A stretch of DNA of 8,535 nt from a bacterium. Its GTDB lineage: Bacteria > NPL-UPA2 > JAUVJM01. Position numbers and translations under genes: made by a program. Below the pieces are notes generated by a model. The model saw only the letters and a list, made by a program, of their open reading frames with translations. It searched no databases and was not told the DNA's origin. This document shows, piece by piece, positions 5,911-8,535 of this stretch. Location: NCBI GenBank assembly GCA_030596585.1, contig JAUVJM010000056.1:1-8535 (forward strand), in the 5' to 3' direction. The stretch's first letter is position 1. The number at the start of each line of letters is the position of its first letter.

Positions 5911-5971
5911 AACTACTTAATGTTATCCAAAGAACGCTCTGCTATATGACTAAGGTTCGAATTGGTATCAC

Positions 5972-6049
5972 TGGGGTGAGCGAGGGGATTCGAACCCCCG
6001 GCCCCCAGGGCCACAACCTGGTGCTCTAACCAACTGAGCTACGCCCACC
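5972..6049 (-). tRNA. tRNA-His (anticodon GTG) with encoded CCA
   Basis: A full cloverleaf can be drawn. The acceptor stem GTGGGCG (6048-6042) pairs with CGCTCAC (5982-5976). The extra G at position -1 (6049) faces discriminator C73 (5975), which is the histidine identity pair. The anticodon stem CCAGG/CCTGG (6021-6017 and 6009-6005) encloses loop TTGTGGC with anticodon GTG at 6014-6012. The T arm GGGGG-TTCGAAT-CCCCT is complete, and the D arm shows GCTC-AGTTGGTTAGA-GCAC. CCA is encoded at 5974-5972. It stands alone; the neighbouring genes are not obviously related to histidine. Confidence 0.97.
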
Positions 6050-6106
6050 ACCACATACAAACGCCAAACTTTTTCATGGTTTAGCCTGTGGCTTACAATC
6101 TAAAAA

Positions 6107-6112
6107 TGTCAA
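6107..6112 (-). promoter_or_regulatory. Possible -35 element upstream of tRNA-His
   Basis: A perfect TTGACA on the minus strand 58 bases before the tRNA. No matching -10 hexamer lies at 16-18 bases; the nearest weak candidate is GCTAAA at 21 bases. The 208-base gap 6050-6257 holds nothing else I can name beyond a short CGTCG/CGACG hairpin at 6189-6204. Confidence 0.2.
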
Positions 6113-6257
6113 AATCCCTAAAAAATCTAACTGCCTTCGTTATGTCACCGACCGGAATTTCCCCATCAGCAAACCGAAGAATCGATTCCGTCGAAAGGCC
6201 GACGCAAAGACAGAAAAATCCCGTGCAGGCTTAGAAGCTAATTCGTCCCTCAAAGAA

Positions 6258-6410
6258 TTACGCTGACTTCGACAATATTTTATACATCCCTGTCCCGCAA
6301 GTGGGACACTTCCCCTTCATCGCAGGTCTACCATTCTTCATGGTTACTCTCTCTGCATCAACCATATCCCTCTTGGCTTTGCACTTAACGCAATACGCCT
6401 GCTCCGCCAT
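6258..6410 (-). CDS. DUF5679-type zinc ribbon protein
   Basis: A 50-residue protein with two CxxC knuckles, Cys7/Cys10 (YCVKCKAKR) and Cys35/Cys38 (KCPTCGTGM), that should bind one zinc ion. Between them is the conserved-looking VTMKNGRPAMKG (22-33), the hallmark of the DUF5679 family of small zinc ribbons. The function of that family is unknown; the basic surface would suit binding of nucleic acid or ribosome, but this is a guess. A longer frame starts at ATG 6446, but GGAGG at 6419-6423 is eight bases before ATG 6410 and a promoter overlaps the longer start, so 6410 is chosen. It sits between the permease gene and tRNA-His and probably has its own transcript. Confidence 0.85.
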   Translation of the reverse strand: MAEQAYCVKCKAKRDMVDAERVTMKNGRPAMKGKCPTCGTGMYKILSKSA

Positions 6411-6418
6411 TAACTTCA

Positions 6419-6423
6419 CCTCC
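6419..6423 (-). promoter_or_regulatory. Ribosome binding site deciding the zinc ribbon start
   Basis: GGAGG within GGGGAGGTGA, eight bases before ATG 6410. The alternative upstream ATG at 6446 has no such site and lies within the predicted -10 region. Confidence 0.7.
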
Positions 6424-6444
6424 CCTCCCAAATACAGTGGTCTC

Positions 6445-6453
6445 ACTATAACA
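6445..6453 (-). promoter_or_regulatory. Likely extended -10 promoter of the zinc ribbon gene
   Basis: On the minus strand TGTTATAGT forms an extended -10 element (TGn plus TATAGT); the -35 position 17 bases upstream reads TGGATT, a partial match. The start would fall near 6438, with a leader of about 28 bases. A short inverted repeat, CAGTG (6435-6439) with CACTG (6452-6456), brackets the -10 and could be an operator, though this is speculative. Confidence 0.4.
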
Positions 6454-6501
6454 CTGCCCCTTCAGGCAATCCAGAAAAATCGTGCTGGCGGTTGGCAATT
6501 T

Positions 6502-8352
6502 CTATTCTCTTTTCCTCTTGCCAAGAAGTACTGCATCTCTTAGCTCGTCAATACTCTTTGCCGCAAACCAGCTTTTCTCAAACTCGGGATCCTGAGCAAT
6601 CTGGGCAATAGCCGCCAGTGCCTTAAGGTGGAAGTTGCGTTCCTCCTTCGTCCCGAGAAGGACAAACACCGTATTTACCGAAGGAGTCTGCTCATCAAAA
6701 ACTATCCCATCTTTACACCTTGCCAGGAGAATACCAAACTTTCCCTCACCCGGAATAACTATGTGAGGTATCGCCAGCCCGGAAGCAACAACTGTGGATG
6801 ACTCCCTTTCTCTCTCCCATAGTAGGTTATAAAACGTCTCCTCCTTCATACCGATCCTTTTGCTTAGAGCCCGGGAGACCTTCCGGAAAAATTCATCCAG
6901 TTTCATGCTTTCCTCAATGTCAAGAATCCGGGCATCGCGGATGAGCACATCGAACCTGTCTTCAACGATTTCGTCCCTTTCCCTGATTATTTCTCTCAAC
7001 TCTTTTCTAAGCATACCCCTGGAGAGCCGTTTAGACAGAAGGCGTTGAACTACATAGACAACGCCGGATTCCCTGGATACCCTCGGGCGGGCATATATCC
7101 AGTACCAGAGCAATGCCCCAAAGAGGAAAGAGATAGTGATAAGAAGCGGAAATAATCCAATTTTTAGTAAGAGGAAGAAACAACCTCCAACACCGAAGAT
7201 TTGCATCCACGGATAGAGCGGCGCTCTGAACTCCGGGCGGTAGTTCGGGATCCTACCACATCGCATGATGATTACGGAGAGATTGACGAGAAGAAACAGG
7301 AAAATCATCAGCGCTGAGGCAACCTCCACAAGATGCTCCAGGTCAAGAAACAATATGACGATTAACATAAAAACGCCTGTGAAGATTATTGAGTAGTGCG
7401 GCGTCCTGAACCTTGAATTTATCCTGCTGAAAAAAGCCGGAAACAGGCCGTCTCTTGCCATCGCCATTGGATTGCGGGAAGCGGCAAGAATCCCGGCATT
7501 TGCTGTTGATATGAAGGCGAGGATACCTGCAAAGGAAAGAAGAATCAGCCCGGGAATCCCGGCAGCGGCTTTTGCTCCTAAAGAAAGCGGCGTGTGAGTG
7601 GACATCATAGTCCCGGGCTCAAGCAGACCGATAGTGACAAAAACCACTGCCCCGTAGAATAACCCTGTTACGAGCCATGAGGCAACCATAGCCAGTGGGA
7701 TGGTCTTTGACGGATTCTTCACTTCCTCAGCGACGCTCGCTATTTTTGTAAGTCCTCCATAAGAGATGAATACAAATCCTACCGTCGAGAACAGAACCCC
7801 GAGATTATCCGGAACCACGGGGAAAAACCTCTCCGCCTGTACTTTCGGCAACCCCACTGCTATATACAAAAGGAGTAAGCTCAAAAGGACAAGAACCATC
7901 CCAACCTGCATCCTTCCTGCCTCCTTCGCTCCAAAAATATTCAAGCAGACAAAGAGAAAGAGGAGTCCGCAAGCTATAAGCTTTACATGGAAATAAGATA
8001 TGCCGGGGAACGACAACTCAAAGAATACACCAAGACCTATGAGTGCGAATGCGCTCTTCAGGCTTAAGGAAAACCAGTTCGAAATCCCGCCAAGAGTTCC
8101 CATTGGAGGACCAAGGCTTCTATCAATGAAGAAGTAAGTTCCCCCTGATTTCGGCATCGCGGTGGAGAGTTCTGCCTTGCTCAGCATTGCAGGGAGGACA
8201 AAAATCCCGGCCAGGACGTAGGCAAAAAATACACCCGGACCGCATTTCTGATAAGCAAGCGAAGGAAGAACGAAGAGACCGGAACTTATCATTGCCCCCG
8301 TCGCAATGCAGAAGATGTCAAGAAAACCGAGTCCTTTTTCTAATTTCTTCAT
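6502..8352 (-). CDS. APC-family amino acid permease fused to a PTS EIIA-type domain
   Basis: A 616-residue inner-membrane protein. Residues 1-425 are an APC-superfamily transporter with about twelve hydrophobic helices. The first carries GAMISSGLFVLPS (19-31), the unwound substrate-binding segment of the family. Further APC signs are PKSGGTYFFIDRSLGP (67-82), FISYGGLTKIASVAEEVKNPSKTIP (195-219) and ASRNPMAMARDGLFP (291-305). A charged linker (about 424-463) leads to a cytosolic domain at about 464-612 resembling fructose/nitrogen-type EIIA, with GLAIPH at 525-530 placing the phosphorylatable histidine at His530, and FHLKALAAIAQIAQDPEF (574-591). This suggests transport of an amino acid tuned by phosphorylation or by binding PTS proteins, but the substrate is unknown. 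The start lacks a clear ribosome site, yet MKKLEKGLGFLDIFCIATGA is a typical APC beginning. The gene stands apart, with 91 bases before the next gene. Confidence 0.92.
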   Translation of the reverse strand: MKKLEKGLGFLDIFCIATGAMISSGLFVLPSLAYQKCGPGVFFAYVLAGIFVLPAMLSKAELSTAMPKSGGTYFFIDRSLGPPMGTLGGISNWFSLSLKSAFALIGLGVFFELSFPGISYFHVKLIACGLLFLFVCLNIFGAKEAGRMQVGMVLVLLSLLLLYIAVGLPKVQAERFFPVVPDNLGVLFSTVGFVFISYGGLTKIASVAEEVKNPSKTIPLAMVASWLVTGLFYGAVVFVTIGLLEPGTMMSTHTPLSLGAKAAAGIPGLILLSFAGILAFISTANAGILAASRNPMAMARDGLFPAFFSRINSRFRTPHYSIIFTGVFMLIVILFLDLEHLVEVASALMIFLFLLVNLSVIIMRCGRIPNYRPEFRAPLYPWMQIFGVGGCFFLLLKIGLFPLLITISFLFGALLWYWIYARPRVSRESGVVYVVQRLLSKRLSRGMLRKELREIIRERDEIVEDRFDVLIRDARILDIEESMKLDEFFRKVSRALSKRIGMKEETFYNLLWERERESSTVVASGLAIPHIVIPGEGKFGILLARCKDGIVFDEQTPSVNTVFVLLGTKEERNFHLKALAAIAQIAQDPEFEKSWFAAKSIDELRDAVLLGKRKRE

Positions 8353-8476
8353 AACATCAAAAGACGAAAAATCTACATAGATTCCTGTGAGTAATTAACT
8401 TCGGCTCTTCTCCAAATTTAGCCCAAATGGATGCTTGCCACTCTTATCTGCATCCTTGATTGAATCCTTCCCGTAT

Positions 8477-8505
8477 ATTATACAAGACATAGAAACTAAA
8501 ATCAG
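8477..8505 (-). promoter_or_regulatory. Possible promoter upstream of the permease-EIIA gene
   Basis: A perfect TATAAT (8482-8477) on the minus strand, with CTGATT (8505-8500) 17 bases upstream as a weak -35. The leader would be about 120 bases and includes an inverted repeat, GGATGC (8429-8434) with GCATCC (8450-8455), around a 15-base loop. No known riboswitch or T-box pattern was recognised. The rest of 8353-8535 holds no gene I can support. Confidence 0.35.
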
Positions 8506-8535
8506 TGAAAATTTTCTTGCGGCGGTTCCCGAGAT

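Noticed and set aside
8353..8500. A T-box or amino acid riboswitch before the permease gene
   Set aside because: I see no T-box consensus or antiterminator arrangement, only one short hairpin.

Overview
Every gene I can support lies on the minus strand, so the window reads from right to left. The organism is bacterial: it carries undecaprenyl-diphosphate phosphatase (UppP), a LapA-type membrane protein, strong AGGAGG-type ribosome binding sites and sigma70-like promoters. It enters aromatic amino acid synthesis through the archaeal-type pair ADH synthase and 3-dehydroquinate synthase II. That pair, a DUF5679-type zinc ribbon and intergenic palindromic repeats of a kind common in genomes assembled from environmental DNA suggest an uncultured or little-studied lineage. 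I cannot name the phylum from the sequence.

Layout in transcription order. (1) 8352-6502: an APC-type amino acid permease fused to a PTS EIIA-type domain, with a possible promoter upstream. (2) 6410-6258: a 50-residue zinc ribbon with its own likely promoter. (3) 6049-5972: tRNA-His(GTG) with encoded CCA. (4) 5727-5533: a LapA-like two-helix membrane protein with a good promoter. (5) 5264-5532 and 5728-5971: repeat-rich spacers on both sides of lapA, holding two inverted perfect 20-bp palindromes and two copies of a GAGATT...AATGACA element. (6) 5263-4115 and 4122-3034: an LhgO-type FAD oxidoreductase overlapping a DUF4432 aldose-epimerase-like gene, followed by a weak terminator. (7) A compact five-gene run with its own promoter at 2957-2985: ADH synthase, DHQ synthase II, a B-box-like zinc-finger membrane protein, a membrane-anchored TPR protein, and uppP, which runs off the left edge.

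Working together: ADH synthase and DHQ synthase II catalyse two successive steps (ADH to 3-dehydroquinate) and are joined by an ATGA stop/start overlap. The three genes behind them are membrane or envelope proteins with short gaps, so they probably share the transcript, though a biochemical link to aromatic synthesis is not evident. The FAD oxidoreductase and DUF4432 gene also look translationally coupled, suggesting joint work on a hydroxy-acid or sugar-type substrate. The permease-EIIA fusion suggests amino acid uptake under phosphorylation-dependent control.

UppP is truncated by the window edge. I found no transposase, CRISPR array, rRNA or phage gene. The most unusual items are the archaeal-type aromatic entry in a bacterial setting, the permease-EIIA fusion and the paired palindromes. 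I see no clearly new multi-gene defence or mobile system.
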